A DNA stretch of 64,000 nt from Isoetes taiwanensis (taxonomy: Eukaryota > Streptophyta > Lycopodiopsida > Isoetales > Isoetaceae). The position numbers were made by a program, and so were the translations under genes. The notes beneath the pieces are model-generated. The model had not been told where the DNA came from. It did no database searches and saw only the letters and a list, made by a program, of their open reading frames with translations. The stretch is from the NCBI GenBank assembly GCA_021234155.1, contig JAJEKV010000028.1, positions 13,654,134 through 13,718,133 on the forward strand, read 5' to 3'. This document shows, piece by piece, positions 48,698-59,328 of this stretch. Numbering within the stretch: the stretch's first letter is position 1; every line of letters begins with the position of its first letter.

Positions 48698-49496
48698 AAA
48701 AAAGCACGCCTCCTCACCGTAGGTAGGGGGTGGAGCCAAAATTCATACATAGAGTTAGCAACAAGGAGAGTAGGACCTTGTTGCCAAAGCCCTACCCTAC
48801 CTATATTGCCTAACTGTACCAGTTAAAGAGTCAAGTGGCAAGAAAGTTGACCAATAAAGTGAGCAAGAAATACCACTTGGTAAGAGTACTGGTCTGTGCC
48901 AATTCCTGTCTATCCCATATATGTTCCAGAAATATAATCTTCAAAGCTCGCTGATATGGTCTGCAATAGCCCAATGGCAATTCATGGATTTCATAAGCCC
49001 AATGGCAGTTTATTTCATATGACATTCTTTATGACAAAATATGCCAATATCACCATGTATAAACCTTACAAAAAGGTCTTGGTGAGGTTGCAATGAACAA
49101 CGCTATTCATATATAATAGTCTTCTCACTAAGTCATTGATAATTCAGCACAGTCTTAATAGAAAAGTCAGATTCTTAATTTAAAACAGTAAAGTTGCACT
49201 TACCATACTCCAACCAGAGCAGGTGTCTCATGATGTATGAGTTGAGGTGCTTTTCCTTATTCCTGTATATGCCAAGATACTTTGAACTGCAGAACTCGGG
49301 CCATCCTTTCTGCAATACTATCTGAGTTGTACAAGTTCACCTATATCGATTGGTTGCATCAAAATAATCCTTTCCAGCATCCGTCATTTTACTTGTATCA
49401 ACATAGTCATCAGTACATATGAATATTTTAACCGACCACCTGAAAATGAAGTAACCATGATTATGGTCTCTAGTAAAACTAGAGAACTGAGTATTG
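48698..49496 (-). other. Internal region between blocks A and B, probable deleted interior
   Basis: Occupies the place that holds ORF2 and the RT between C and D. It shares with that interior the hairpin GCAACAAGG..CCTTGTTGC (48758-48784, against 56338-56364) and a CCCTACC run, but has no RT. A short minus-strand frame (to 49337) after TTTTCAG may be an exon remnant. Read as a non-autonomous derivative. Confidence 0.55.
48758..48784. repeat. 9-bp perfect hairpin GCAACAAGG / CCTTGTTGC
   Basis: Loop GAGAGTAGGA-like; the same hairpin with one loop change lies just beyond the RT stop codon at 56338-56364. Confidence 0.8.
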
Positions 49497-49718
49497 ATAA
49501 AAAAACCTTTAGACCTGTACAAACAGACCTTCTACCTTTTCAAGACCTTTTGCAAAGACCTTGTCAAGGTACAATTTGCAGCCCTAAGTTGAAAACCAGG
49601 TGTATTTCAACTTAGGCCATAACATGGTTACATTTCTTAATAAAGTAAGACAATAAGTGGAAAGAATACCATAAAAACTTTTTTCCAAAAAGGACATAGA
49701 TACAAGATAAGATAACCC

Positions 49719-50226
49719 TAGAATATCAAATCAGTGTCCAGTATGCAAGCGTGGATCTGAGACCATTGAGCATTGCTTTTTCATGTGTGAACACCTTAGA
49801 CAGGTATGGGACTGGTTGTTTTCCCTTTTTCAGGTTTCACTAACAAGTCAACAACTGCTTTTGGCAATTTACCCAAGTACCTGGACAGAGTTACAAGGCC
49901 AGGCTTTTCATCTAGCAGCAGGATGGTTGCTTTGGACTATCTGGAAAAGACGAAGATTGGTAATCTTCAAAGGTCTGGATGTGGCAGATAATCGTGTTCT
50001 CCAAGAAGCTCAAGGTTACATTGTAAAGTCGTATCATTGTTCTTCACTTGCCCCTCGCAAGAGGCGATTGATTTTTGAGGAGTATTTGGATGTGCACTCT
50101 TATGCTTAGGCAGGTTGCTTCACTCGGTGGGTCTCTGCTTATCCGCTGAGATTTTATTCCTGTCTCTGCATTTATACTTGTATTTGACTCTTTGATTGAA
50201 TAAAGTCTGACGTCCTTCAACAAAAA
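49719..50226 (+). mobile_element. 5'-truncated LINE fragment, zf-RVT
   Basis: Encodes QCPVCKRGSETIEHCFFMCE (zinc-binding C-x2-C-x7-H-x4-C), AAGWLLWTIWKRRRLVIFK and a stop at 50109, then a 3' UTR with AATAAAG and (A)7. Same family as 16884-17490. Block A shows the empty site; about 18 bp of it (TGATCTACAGAATCCGAG) is missing here, so insertion came with a small target deletion and not a duplication. Confidence 0.9.
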
Positions 50227-50413
50227 AATAATATTAAATATCATTTCTGCCAAAGTCAGCAATACAATGATCTTTATCAAATATTAAAAACAACTAGACC
50301 ACAAGCAAAATTCCAAATGACATGGTCCAGAGATACTTCAGCATTGTTCTTCCATTTCCAAGTCTTGTAAGCTTATCCAAACTTGAACGATTTTGAAAAA
50401 CATAAACAGGAGC

Positions 50414-50505
50414 AAGAAATCCCGTTACCTGCAGTGAAACCAGAGGACAGTTAGCCTAAGAAGGGTAAGAGCCTAAGTCACTAGCAGGTAAGCTACGGAT
50501 TTCTT
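50414..50505 (-). ncRNA. Structured RNA motif, copy B
   Basis: AAGAAATCC (50414-50422) pairs with GGATTTCTT (50497-50505). Inner stem TTACCTGC / GCAGGTAA as in copy A. Confidence 0.7.
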
Positions 50506-51593
50506 GGGCTTATCGCCCTTCACCTTAAATGTTTATCTTTAAACAAAGTAGCCAAATGAGTTTTATTTCAGAATAACCTATGGTCTCAGCATTAATAAAA
50601 AGCAGGAATATAACTTTTAGCATGCCATAAAACCCTTAGGTCTATTATACTCTTACGGTAAGGCCCCTTGTAGCCATAATCAGTAGGTACGTTTCTGCCC
50701 TATAATCAAAGTGTGAGGAAATTCAGAAACAATGACACTTCTTAGAACCAAAATAATCCTATTGGTATAACATATCCAATAAAACAAAACTACGATAAAT
50801 AGTTCCAGGCACAAAGCCAGCAAACAAGTTATGCACTGTATTATGACTATGCAGCATGTCAAAATGACTCCATATGACATGTACTTAAATGACAATATGA
50901 GAACAACCGAAACCTGACATAGGCTGTAAAACATTACTAACAAATCGTACATCACTCAAAAGTTAAGCAATACTTTACTTATGCAACTGGCTTTAATGTC
51001 AATGCACCAAGATATCTAAGCAACATGCCAAATAAACTTTCCTAAGCTCCTTATAATTTAAATACTTTCAATGGCCCTCCAATCGCCAAATACCCTGCTG
51101 CAAGGAAGCTGGATACAGGGGTCAACTCAGGAGAACAACCTCACTCCATATCTAACCATAACTATAAATACAGCAGCAAGCATTAATCGGGTACTAGATC
51201 AGGACTCTATTATGTAGTCCAGTACCTTGCAAGACACTAAATCTTAGTTTAGGCCAACAAATTAAGGTCCAGCAGCAACTAAAGTTGGGAACAAGCCAGA
51301 TTATCATAAATGGCAGAAGCAGATATAAATACAAAGAGCAGATCATTATCTACATAAGAGTAAATGGTTAGGATATTAATATCATCAGTAACAATATGTT
51401 ATATACCTCAGATCTGAAAAACCATACAAATTATAACCACTATTTCAGTCATGAAGATGAAAATTATAGCCAATAAATGTAAAGAGTGACCAGATCCAGA
51501 AAGGAGATTAACATCAAAGTATCTAGATTAATATTACATCCCTGAATAAGGGCAAACAACTACAATTATATCCATGAAGGGCAAGTAAGATTT

Positions 51594-51983
51594 TCAGAAA
51601 ATATTGCCTAAGGTTCCAACCTGATTAGAAGATGCTGGAGTGTCCATAATTTGAGAAGCTGCTGGTAAACATTTATCTGTGGGAATAGCTTTGCTAGTAC
51701 CTTCCCCAACATCAGGATTGTCCACAGTAAAAACCTTGTCAGATCCCTTTTGTGCAGTGCTTGCTAATTCACTCCCTTGCTGCAAATTCTCAGGGGCTTT
51801 TACAATAGAGACATACTCCTTATCAAGAGCTTCAGGCACAGCAATTGCATTTGCTGCCACTACTTTTTTGAGGAATGAGAATGGCTTCATGTTTTTGGCA
51901 GCATTAGCCTCCTTGCCAGTTTCCTCCTCAATTCTTCTTCTGGTAGCCATGTTTAGATCACCTTTCTTACGGCCCATGCCCAT
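51594..51983 (-). CDS. ORF1, GRKKGDLN basic protein, copy B (intact)
   Basis: About 130 residues from the ATG at 51983; the frame is open further upstream without a better start. The N-terminal MGMGRKKGDLNMATRRRIEE is strongly basic and shared with ORF1 of C/D (MGRKKGDLNFATRKRLAKEK), so this box is the conserved part, perhaps a nuclear-localisation or nucleic-acid-binding segment. The rest is low in hydrophobics and differs between the two element types. The last codons read SSNQ and the sequence CTAATCAG|GTTGGAA at 51621 matches the exon ends of copies E and F, so the true protein may continue by splicing. I know no family with this box. Confidence 0.6.
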   Translation of the reverse strand: MGMGRKKGDLNMATRRRIEEETGKEANAAKNMKPFSFLKKVVAANAIAVPEALDKEYVSIVKAPENLQQGSELASTAQKGSDKVFTVDNPDVGEGTSKAIPTDKCLPAASQIMDTPASSNQVGTLGNIF

Positions 51984-53108
51984 GCCCAACCCTAGCTGGG
52001 ATTGGACAACAAGATGCAAATGACGAACAAACTGGGCGGTAGAATCCTCATTCATTCTGCTATATAAAGACATATTACAGGTCCATTTTCTAATGCACTT
52101 GTTACCGTCTGTCCTACAAAGAACTAGCACGATTGCATACCTGGAGGCCAGCACCAGTTCCAGCGGTACCATCTGTAACTGTTTTTTTTTTTCCTCTTTT
52201 AGCAACCGTAAAGCTTTTTTCCACCAACGATTATCCGCAACCCTAATTTTCAGAGTTGTAATACTATGAACATGAAATTTCGTATTTTCCTGTTACACCA
52301 TAAAGAACCACTAATATTTTTATGAGAGAACCATAGTCGACCTTGTCCAAAAAGGTGGATCCTCAAAATTAATCTTGCTCACATTAAATGGTGTACAACG
52401 TGCACAATTTATTCTCTTGCCTTACTTTTGAATAGGAAAAGGGCAAACTAGTTCTCAATATGCAAAAAGCATTAGGCACTTTAATTGCAAGCCACTCAAA
52501 GATATCGCATGAACATGCAAGTCAAAAGTGGCCTACATGCAATGCATGATGAGAGAATTGCATGCATGTTGTAGAGGAAAACAATTTCCTCCCATAACCA
52601 CACAACATAAATTTACTGGTTATGTAAGTGGTCGCTTATATGTAAAACATCTCAAAATTGATGAATACCAATTACATTTCTTAGCTAGCAAAAGTGATAT
52701 GCATAAATACCAATTTTTCTATTGAGACATACCTTAAGGTGTAGACTTTCATGAAATAAACTCCCATTAGCAATTAAAAATTGCTATCCAAGGGCTGGGC
52801 GCATTGACAATCTTAATATTGCGACCATATTTTTGCCATAACCTGCACCCTAAAGAAAGCAAGTTACTCAGCTTTCTGCATTTGTACACAAGATTTAATC
52901 TCTTCTCCACAGCCCATATAGTTAACTATCCCACATAATGTGTAAAGAGCCTGGCAATCACAAGTCCACATATTTAGATCTACAACTTACAGATACCATA
53001 CCTTTGTTTTTAGGGCCAATCCCTCAGGTGTAAGGTTATATAGTATTTTTATCATAGCAACCTGCATTGAATGCCTCAAGTTACGCATAAAAATCTCCAT
53101 CATTACTT

Positions 53109-53140
<32 letters not shown>

Positions 53141-53525
53141 ACCTTAGACCTGTCAAAAGACAGATTTTAATCTAGTTTAGACCTTTTCAAGGACTAAATT
53201 TCGATTCAATAAGCAGCCCTTGTATTTAAGTAGGTGACTTTAAACAACAAGGCCATGATCTGGTTACGTTTTCCCATAACAACAGTACTTTATTGTAATT
53301 CAAACTGTTTTCAAATACATCAGCTATAAATCCAAATCATATAAGTATGCAGCAACAATAAACATAAGACTAAAAGTCATAGGAACAGTAATTCCTGGTT
53401 TTAAGACTAAAAGTCATAGGAACAGTAATTCCAGGTTTTATATTGAGTCTTCAAGACCAATTCGTGAGAAAGAATTTCCGCTTTTTGTCCATCTTCCATC
53501 TTTTAAATAAAACATAGCAGGGAGT

Positions 53526-53614
53526 AAAAAGTCCTGTTACCTGCACCCAAAACAACAAAAACAAGCATTAGAATGGTTGCCATGCTGAGGGTAGCAGGTG
53601 TCATGGGACTTTTT
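53526..53614 (-). ncRNA. Structured RNA motif, copy C
   Basis: AAAAAGTCC (53526-53534) pairs with GGACTTTTT (53606-53614), a 9-bp stem whose sequence differs from A/B and F at several paired positions. Inner stem ACCTGC / GCAGGT. Confidence 0.7.
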
Positions 53615-54823
53615 AGGTTTATGCCCCTTCACCCTGCTTGCTTCACAAACACATCATGGGGTAAGGACATTTAAAAAACTGTTCAAGACAGTACATAACT
53701 GTCTACTGCTTTTCTAAGCGTAAGTAACCATATAAATTCATCATACAAGCATGTATCAGCTGAGCAATAAGCATACGGATCTACACATGAGGTCTTCCAT
53801 ATCCCTAGATTACTCCTGTTTTATATATGCTGCATTTATGTCAGAAATTTTTCCAGATATACTGTCTTTGAACTTATGTTATTTCCCACTAAGTTCACAC
53901 ATGTCTATTGTTTAGCAACAAACATTTACTGTTCAAACTTGCCTCAGTAAACTAAAGAATCTATTCTAAGTCATAAGCTTAAGCATCAGATCAGTCATAT
54001 ACCAATATTATCTGTAGTGCATTTTGCTGCACATATAATCAGAACAAATATCCCCATAAGGATACATTTAAGCTGAACTTATGTTCATTGTTCATTTTAC
54101 CTCTTAGTCCATATAAGAGCCAACTCTTATTTCTGCCCCACATATGTTTCTATGCTAATAAGCATTTTCTGGTTAATTTCCTACCTAAAGCCTCAACATC
54201 TATGCAGCTATACCAGGTTCTAATACATTCAACATTATGTAGATGCTCTGCTTATTTTCAGTGGGAGAGCTAATCCAGATTCCTTACATCATAATAGACA
54301 TTACAAGTTTCATTTCATATTGTTAACTGGCTTAGAACGTCAGATTTACCAAGTTCATCTCATGTTTCTGTTAAAAAACATCTTAGGATCCTCCTGGCCA
54401 TTATATTATAGAGATCTAACCTATCTTATAACTCAACAATGTTTCAGCAAAGTGGAATCAATAAGCATATGGATCCATAGGTCATATCCGCTGTATATCT
54501 ATAATACCAGTAAAATCTAGTTAAAAATACATGCTGAACATATAGCTAGAAGCAATATGCAGGATGTGTTTAGGCCTTTACAATCTACTAATTATGGCAG
54601 ATGGCCTCTACTAGATTTATCCCAAAATCTATTGGACATATATTTTCTTAGCACAAAGCACAAATAACCCTTCCTCAAATTTACCCAGCAAGCATAATAA
54701 CAAATCCAATTCATGAAGATATTCAGGCTTTAGATCTATCATATTTCATGGTAAAGCAAGATGAATTTAAAGCCAAATCTACTGAAGACATCATCAGCTA
54801 AGTTATCCAAGTAAGAAAATGAT

Positions 54824-55198
54824 TTAATCAAATAGAACCTGAGAATTTCGCTCCAGCCCACTGGATTTGCAAGGAATTTGATCAGCTACATGCTTCATGC
54901 CTACAGATCCGCTTGCCTTGGACATTGCCAGACCCATGTTGATCTCCTTTTCTGTGTTTTTGTTTGTGGCATTCATCTCTGTAGTAGGAAATTCAGCAGT
55001 CTCCTGATTGGAAATCCCATCTTGAACATTCACATTACTTCCAATTGCTCCTGAACTACTCTTTGGTTCAGAGACCTTAGCAATCTTATGATATTGGAAC
55101 AGATTCTTCTTGCTGCTACTCTCCAATTTTTCCTTTGCCAATCTCTTCCTGGTAGCAAAATTCAGATCTCCTTTCTTTCTACCCATCTCAATGCTCAT
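54824..55198 (-). CDS. ORF1, GRKKGDLN basic protein, copy C
   Basis: 125 residues from the ATG at 55198 (MSIEMGRKKGDLNFATRKRL). The basic N-terminal box is followed by a Lys/Glu segment, then a Ser/Asn/Thr-rich, probably disordered region (GAIGSNVNVQDGISNQETAE). The end LERNSQ is at CAG|GTTCTA (54839), the equivalent of the conserved exon end in B, E and F. It is upstream of the structured motif on the same strand. Function unknown; conservation between two element types suggests a real product, possibly the element's RNA-binding or nuclear-targeting protein. Confidence 0.6.
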   Translation of the reverse strand: MSIEMGRKKGDLNFATRKRLAKEKLESSSKKNLFQYHKIAKVSEPKSSSGAIGSNVNVQDGISNQETAEFPTTEMNATNKNTEKEINMGLAMSKASGSVGMKHVADQIPCKSSGLERNSQVLFD

Positions 55199-55436
55199 TT
55201 GTGGAAGTGTAGATACACAAAATAGAGGGGGATCCGCACAGGGCAGTGCGGATTTTGCAACTTTGTAACAGCCCATACTCTTCTTATATAGGCATACCGG
55301 CTGTTCCTAACCCAGACTCGTTTTATATGGCATACGTTCCAAGCACTTATACAACCAGGACAGTCCTTACCATTTCAGTTATCTGTGTGCAAGCTGTAGA
55401 CATGATGTGGCCAGAGCTTTTCTCTGGCCGGATTAC

Positions 55437-55727
55437 TGGAGTGGTCTTGCCGAGAAACAATAGTTCGCTTTGCCCTAAAATCATACGATAATAGGTTATC
55501 TGTTAGAAAAATTCAGTGAACCAAATGACATATTTCCCAATGGTTATTGTTGTATATTCCAAAATCATGCACGTCCCTTATGTATGGTTCCGGATGGCCC
55601 CAGAATACAAGATATTTCCATGCCATTAAATATAATTTGTATTTTGCATCTTCCTAGCTCAAGCATTATGCATCTTACCTAGTACCACATATTTCATCAA
55701 TGTACATGTTTAACCTTAGGCCTTACC
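55437..55727. mobile_element. ~290-bp insertion module, copy 1
   Basis: Present in C, absent from the matching place in D (about 63285). An inverted copy lies at 58766-59059. Limits by comparison: ACTGGAGTGGTC at one end, GGCCTTACCA at the other. The termini form only a weak inverted repeat (TGG..GG(T/C)C). Non-coding. Confidence 0.8.
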
Positions 55728-56387
55728 ATATCATGCATCTTGATTTGTAACTCATGTGCAAAAGTATTTCTAGCTAGCCCCAGGCTTATTTGCTGCAAGT
55801 TTTCCTGTTAAAGCACCATAATGTGCATCTTAGCCTAGGTGTTTCATTGTGCAGTATACACACCTAAGTTTAACCATTGGTCTTCCTTTGGGCTCACCTC
55901 TGGTATGTTTTATCCTGCCAACATAGCCATATGTGCAACATTATTCAAATATTTTCAACAAGCCCCAGGCATATTTACTGCATGTTTTCATGTTTCAGCA
56001 CCATCATGTGTGTCGTGGTTTTTCAAAGCCTATGTATTCAAAAGATTACCAAGTAGCGTTGTGTAGTATACATACCTAGATTTAACCATTGGTCTTTCCT
56101 TTTCTTCATCTCTGGACTCTATTCAGGCATGCTTTATCATGCCACCCATATGCCCACTTAGTCCCAGGCTTATTTACTGCACGTTTTCATGCTTTCGGAC
56201 TTAACTTAGGCATACTTTATGCTGCCTACCAGAGCCATTTATACATTTAATAAAAAAATCCTTCCTCCAACCGTTGGTCAGATGGGCCTGTTTATGCTGG
56301 ATAGTAAATAGCTATCACTTTATGCGCAACATATATAGCAACAAGGTGAGTAGGACCTTGTTGCTTAGGCCCTACCCACCAATATTG
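55728..56387. other. 5' part of block C and spacer before the RT stop
   Basis: Repeats with D until about 56230, then unique. Hairpin GCAACAAGG..CCTTGTTGC at 56338-56364 lies about 24 bp beyond the RT stop codon. Confidence 0.6.
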
Positions 56388-58478
56388 TTACATCTTACGA
56401 TCTGTAATGCACAAATTCTTCAGGATGTGAATCATGTCCTTTATATTGTAAAGTGTACCTGGAAAATCTTCATTCAGCAGTACACCCATCACATTTTGTA
56501 TTATATCCTTTTGAGAGAATCCATTATTAGAAAATGCACAGATTAAATCATATATGTCTTTAGTTGCATTAAAGGCACTGGAATGGGCATAGACATATGG
56601 TAGAACCTGTGAAATGATGACTTTTGATGCATGCCCATATGGCTTGCAGCTGGATGCTTTTATAAATTTCTCCACATCAAATGGTAGTTTGCACCTTTTG
56701 TCATATCTACTAATTTCAAAGATACCTCTTTCACGGTCAATAATTTTGAAAGTAATGTTCAGGAAATTGCATTCAACACCAATAGGTTGGTCCATACCTG
56801 GTTGGGAGCTGTAAATGGTCTCATCCTTTATACCCAAGTGGTTCAAGTTGTAAATTGACATCTGTGATTGACTAGAGAAGAATTCACTTAAGTGTCCACC
56901 ATTGATAATATTTAAATCATCTATAAACCTTGAAGCATGCTGGAATCTGTGTATGTCATTTACTCTTCCCGATTGTGCCAGCATAATTATGAACCTAAGT
57001 TCAAACCAGGCTAAATATAAATTGCACCAAGCAGGGCTGCATGCAAAACCCATTGGTATGCCTCTGTTTTGCCTCCAAATTTTTGTACCCATCTGCAAGA
57101 AACAGTGGGTCAATAGCCATGAGTTCATGTTTTTGAGTTCACCTTTGGTGAGCATTTTCCAGCTTACATATTCCTTAGCACTATGCGATCTGACCCATTT
57201 AACTTGTACCCTGTCATTCTTAACTTTGAGAATCAGGTCAAATAGGTGGCAATCTTCCATCATATATTGCCAAACCATGTCTGTAATTGCATTCATTATC
57301 TCAATAATGCCTTCATCACCATATATCGGAATATTTTCATAACATTTAGTGATGTCAGCAGAAAAAACATCATGTATTTTTAGAGGTAGGTTTAAAACCA
57401 CATCATAAAGCGAGTTCACCATCCAACATGCATTTATAGGTTTTTTACTCCACATTCTATATCTGGCAGTGGCTCTAACACAAATGTCTGGCCAGTTTTC
57501 AATCAAGTTATTCAGAATAGCTGTAATAAGGGATGCCAGCTCAGAAAACAACGTATCATGTGCATTAGTCAGCCATCTATATTCACCTTTATGTGCTTTG
57601 TATGTAGCCATTAAATATGGCAGATTTTTCTGTATTCCAGTGTCACAGCCTAAAAATGCTTGAATATCCTTAATGCACATCACTTTTATATCCTCAGCAG
57701 ATTCTATGCATTTTTCAAAATCATTACTGTCCAGCCTGTTCATGGCCATATCTAGGATATGCTTCTGGCATATGAAGGCAGCATTGTTAGCAGCTTTGTC
57801 TAATCCAGCAATATATAGGTTATTGTTTAACCATTCAATGTTTTTTCTGACCTCAAGATCATTCCATAGATACCTTTTTGGTGTCATCTTGTTTTTGAAC
57901 TCCACAATATCCATATGGGCATATTGCATAAGGACATCAGTAATGTTTTTGATATCATTATCTGTGAGATCTAAAAGATTAAATTTATGAACCATAAAAA
58001 ACTGTTTGCATGCAAGAGCAAATTCAGTCATAAATTGTTCAACATTGAAGGAGTGGTCAGGGATATGATTAAATCCATTAGCAAATGCTTTTCTAAGTTT
58101 TGGGCAATGAATGATCTCCAAATCAATGGTTCTAACATGCCCAATCTTGGGATCAATGAATCTCTTGAGATTTGGGTTCTTACAGGCACATTTTACCTTA
58201 CTACCATCCGCAAAAATAGCAAAGGGTTTATAGACTTTATCTTTTAATTGATCGATATATCTCCATGAAAAGATAGTTTGATCCATTAACTCAATGCCCC
58301 TTTCTTCCAAACATTCTTCTAACCCAATGTAGAATATTCTTTTTATGTTAAACTTTTCGAGCGCTTTATTAAAAAAGGTGAAATGTACTATGTATTTCTT
58401 GTCCTCTACTTTTTGACTTACCAGGTGCAATTTTCTGCTAACATCTCTGATAATGGTTATGGTCGCTTTATTAGTGAC
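56388..58478 (-). CDS. Penelope-like reverse transcriptase lacking a GIY-YIG endonuclease
   Basis: Open from an acceptor-like CTGTAG|GTC at 58478 to the stop at 56388, about 696 residues; no upstream ATG in frame, so the start is probably supplied by splicing. Residue numbers count from 58430. GFNHIP (119-124) and DKAANNAAFICQKH (211-224) are N-terminal motifs typical of Penelope-like RTs. YKAHKGEYRW (277-286) is the KxHK motif. FSADITKCYENIPI (356-369) is motif A with its Asp. NRGIPMGFACSPAWCNLYL (455-473) is motif B. RFIDDLNI (501-508) is motif C with the DD pair. ISQVLPYVYAHSSAF and the following helical segment match the Penelope thumb. It ends about 35 residues later with no GIY-YIG domain, as in endonuclease-lacking PLEs known from rotifers, fungi, stramenopiles and plants. 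All catalytic Asp are present and the frame is intact, so it could be active. Subclade not established. Confidence 0.8.
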   Translation of the reverse strand, partial: VTNKATITIIRDVSRKLHLVSQKVEDKKYIVHFTFFNKALEKFNIKRIFYIGLEECLEERGIELMDQTIFSWRYIDQLKDKVYKPFAIFADGSKVKCACKNPNLKRFIDPKIGHVRTIDLEIIHCPKLRKAFANGFNHIPDHSFNVEQFMTEFALACKQFFMVHKFNLLDLTDNDIKNITDVLMQYAHMDIVEFKNKMTPKRYLWNDLEVRKNIEWLNNNLYIAGLDKAANNAAFICQKHILDMAMNRLDSNDFEKCIESAEDIKVMCIKDIQAFLGCDTGIQKNLPYLMATYKAHKGEYRWLTNAHDTLFSELASLITAILNNLIENWPDICVRATARYRMWSKKPINACWMVNSLYDVVLNLPLKIHDVFSADITKCYENIPIYGDEGIIEIMNAITDMVWQYMMEDCHLFDLILKVKNDRVQVKWVRSHSAKEYVSWKMLTKGELKNMNSWLLTHCFLQMGTKIWRQNRGIPMGFACSPAWCNLYLAWFELRFIIMLAQSGRVNDIHRFQHASRFIDDLNIINGGHLSEFFSSQSQMSIYNLNHLGIKDETIYSSQPGMDQPIGVECNFLNITFKIIDRERGIFEISRYDKRCKLPFDVEKFIKASSCKPYGHASKVIISQVLPYVYAHSSAFNATKDIYDLICAFSNNGFSQKDIIQNVMGVLLNEDFPGTLYNIKDMIHILKNLCITDRKM

Positions 58479-59312
58479 CTACAGACATAGTATGAGTTAG
58501 TGAGCATTGACATACTTTATATATAACTTCAACAGAAGATAGAAGATAAAATATATTTAGTATGGATTCAAAATCCAAGCCTAATGGCTAGTTCATGAAG
58601 TGTCTATCCATACTAAGGAATACAAATCCTAGCTGGAAAATTTAAACAATAGTTCTGGTTCATTTATTAATGACTTACAGAAATACTATGTGTTAGCCAG
58701 CATAAACAAAGTTTTCATATAACTTCAACAGAAGATAGAAGATAAAGTATTTTTAGTATGGATTTTGGTAAGGCCTAAGGTTAAACATGTACATTGATGA
58801 AATATGTGGTACTAGGTAAGATGCATAATGCTTGAGCTAGGAAGATGCAAAATACAAATTATATTTAATGGCATGGAAATATCTTGTATTCTGGGGCCAT
58901 CCGGAACCATACATAAGGGACGTGCATGATTTTGGAATATACAACAATAACCATTGGGAAATACGTCATTTGGTTCACTGAATTTTTCTAACAGATAACC
59001 TATTATCGTATGATTTTAGGGCAAAGCGAACTATTGTTTCTCGGCAAGACCACTCCAGTGTCCAAGCCAAATGGCCAGTTCATAATATCAGCCCATAAAA
59101 AATAAATTTCTATCTGGACGATTTAACAATATTTCTGGTCCATATTAGTGACCTATAGAAATATTATGAGTTCATGTGCCAGAATGAACTTTACATATTA
59201 TTTCAACAGAAGATAATCTTTATTTAGTATGGATTGAAAATCCAAGCCAAATGGCCAGTTTATATACTATCCGCCCAAGCTTAGGAACATATTTCCTAGC
59301 TGGAAAATTGTA
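58455..59312. repeat. Three ~185-bp tandem repeats between ORF2 and RT
   Basis: Units share (T)TAGTGACCTA(C/T)AGA, ATAACTTCAACAGAAGATA, TTTAGTATGGATT..AATCCAAGCC, AATGGC(C/T)AGTT and CCTAGCTGGAAAAT. The unit nearest the RT includes its presumed 3' splice site, so the other units carry decayed copies of it. The middle unit is split by the 290-bp module. Confidence 0.85.
58766..59059. mobile_element. ~290-bp insertion module, copy 2 (inverted)
   Basis: Reverse complement of 55437-55727. It splits the middle 185-bp repeat between GTATGGATT and TCCAAGCC, replacing about five bases found in the other units. Confidence 0.82.
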
Positions 59313-59328
59313 AAGAGAATACTGCATC

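Larger units (their letters stand above)
49499..53119 (-). repeat. Direct-repeat block B
   Basis: Partner of block A. Interrupted only by the LINE fragment at 49719-50226. Carries the structured motif (50414-50505), an uninterrupted ORF1 and, at its right end, the AATCTCCATCATTACTTATAA sequence shared with A, then (ATA)n(A)n that abuts block C. Confidence 0.93.
53131..56265 (-). repeat. Direct-repeat block C
   Basis: Nearly identical, in the same orientation, to block D (60972-63794). Differences are a 290-bp insertion (55437-55727) and CAG/CTG changes in D. Contains the structured motif, ORF1 and 5' sequences. With D it flanks the ORF2-RT interior in the manner of the pseudo-LTRs of Penelope-like elements. 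A 38-bp tandem duplication lies at 53365-53440. Confidence 0.93.

Noticed and set aside
48400-49500. Hammerhead ribozyme near a CTGATGA at about 49410 (minus)
   Set aside because: No GAAA and no closing stems at the required distances.
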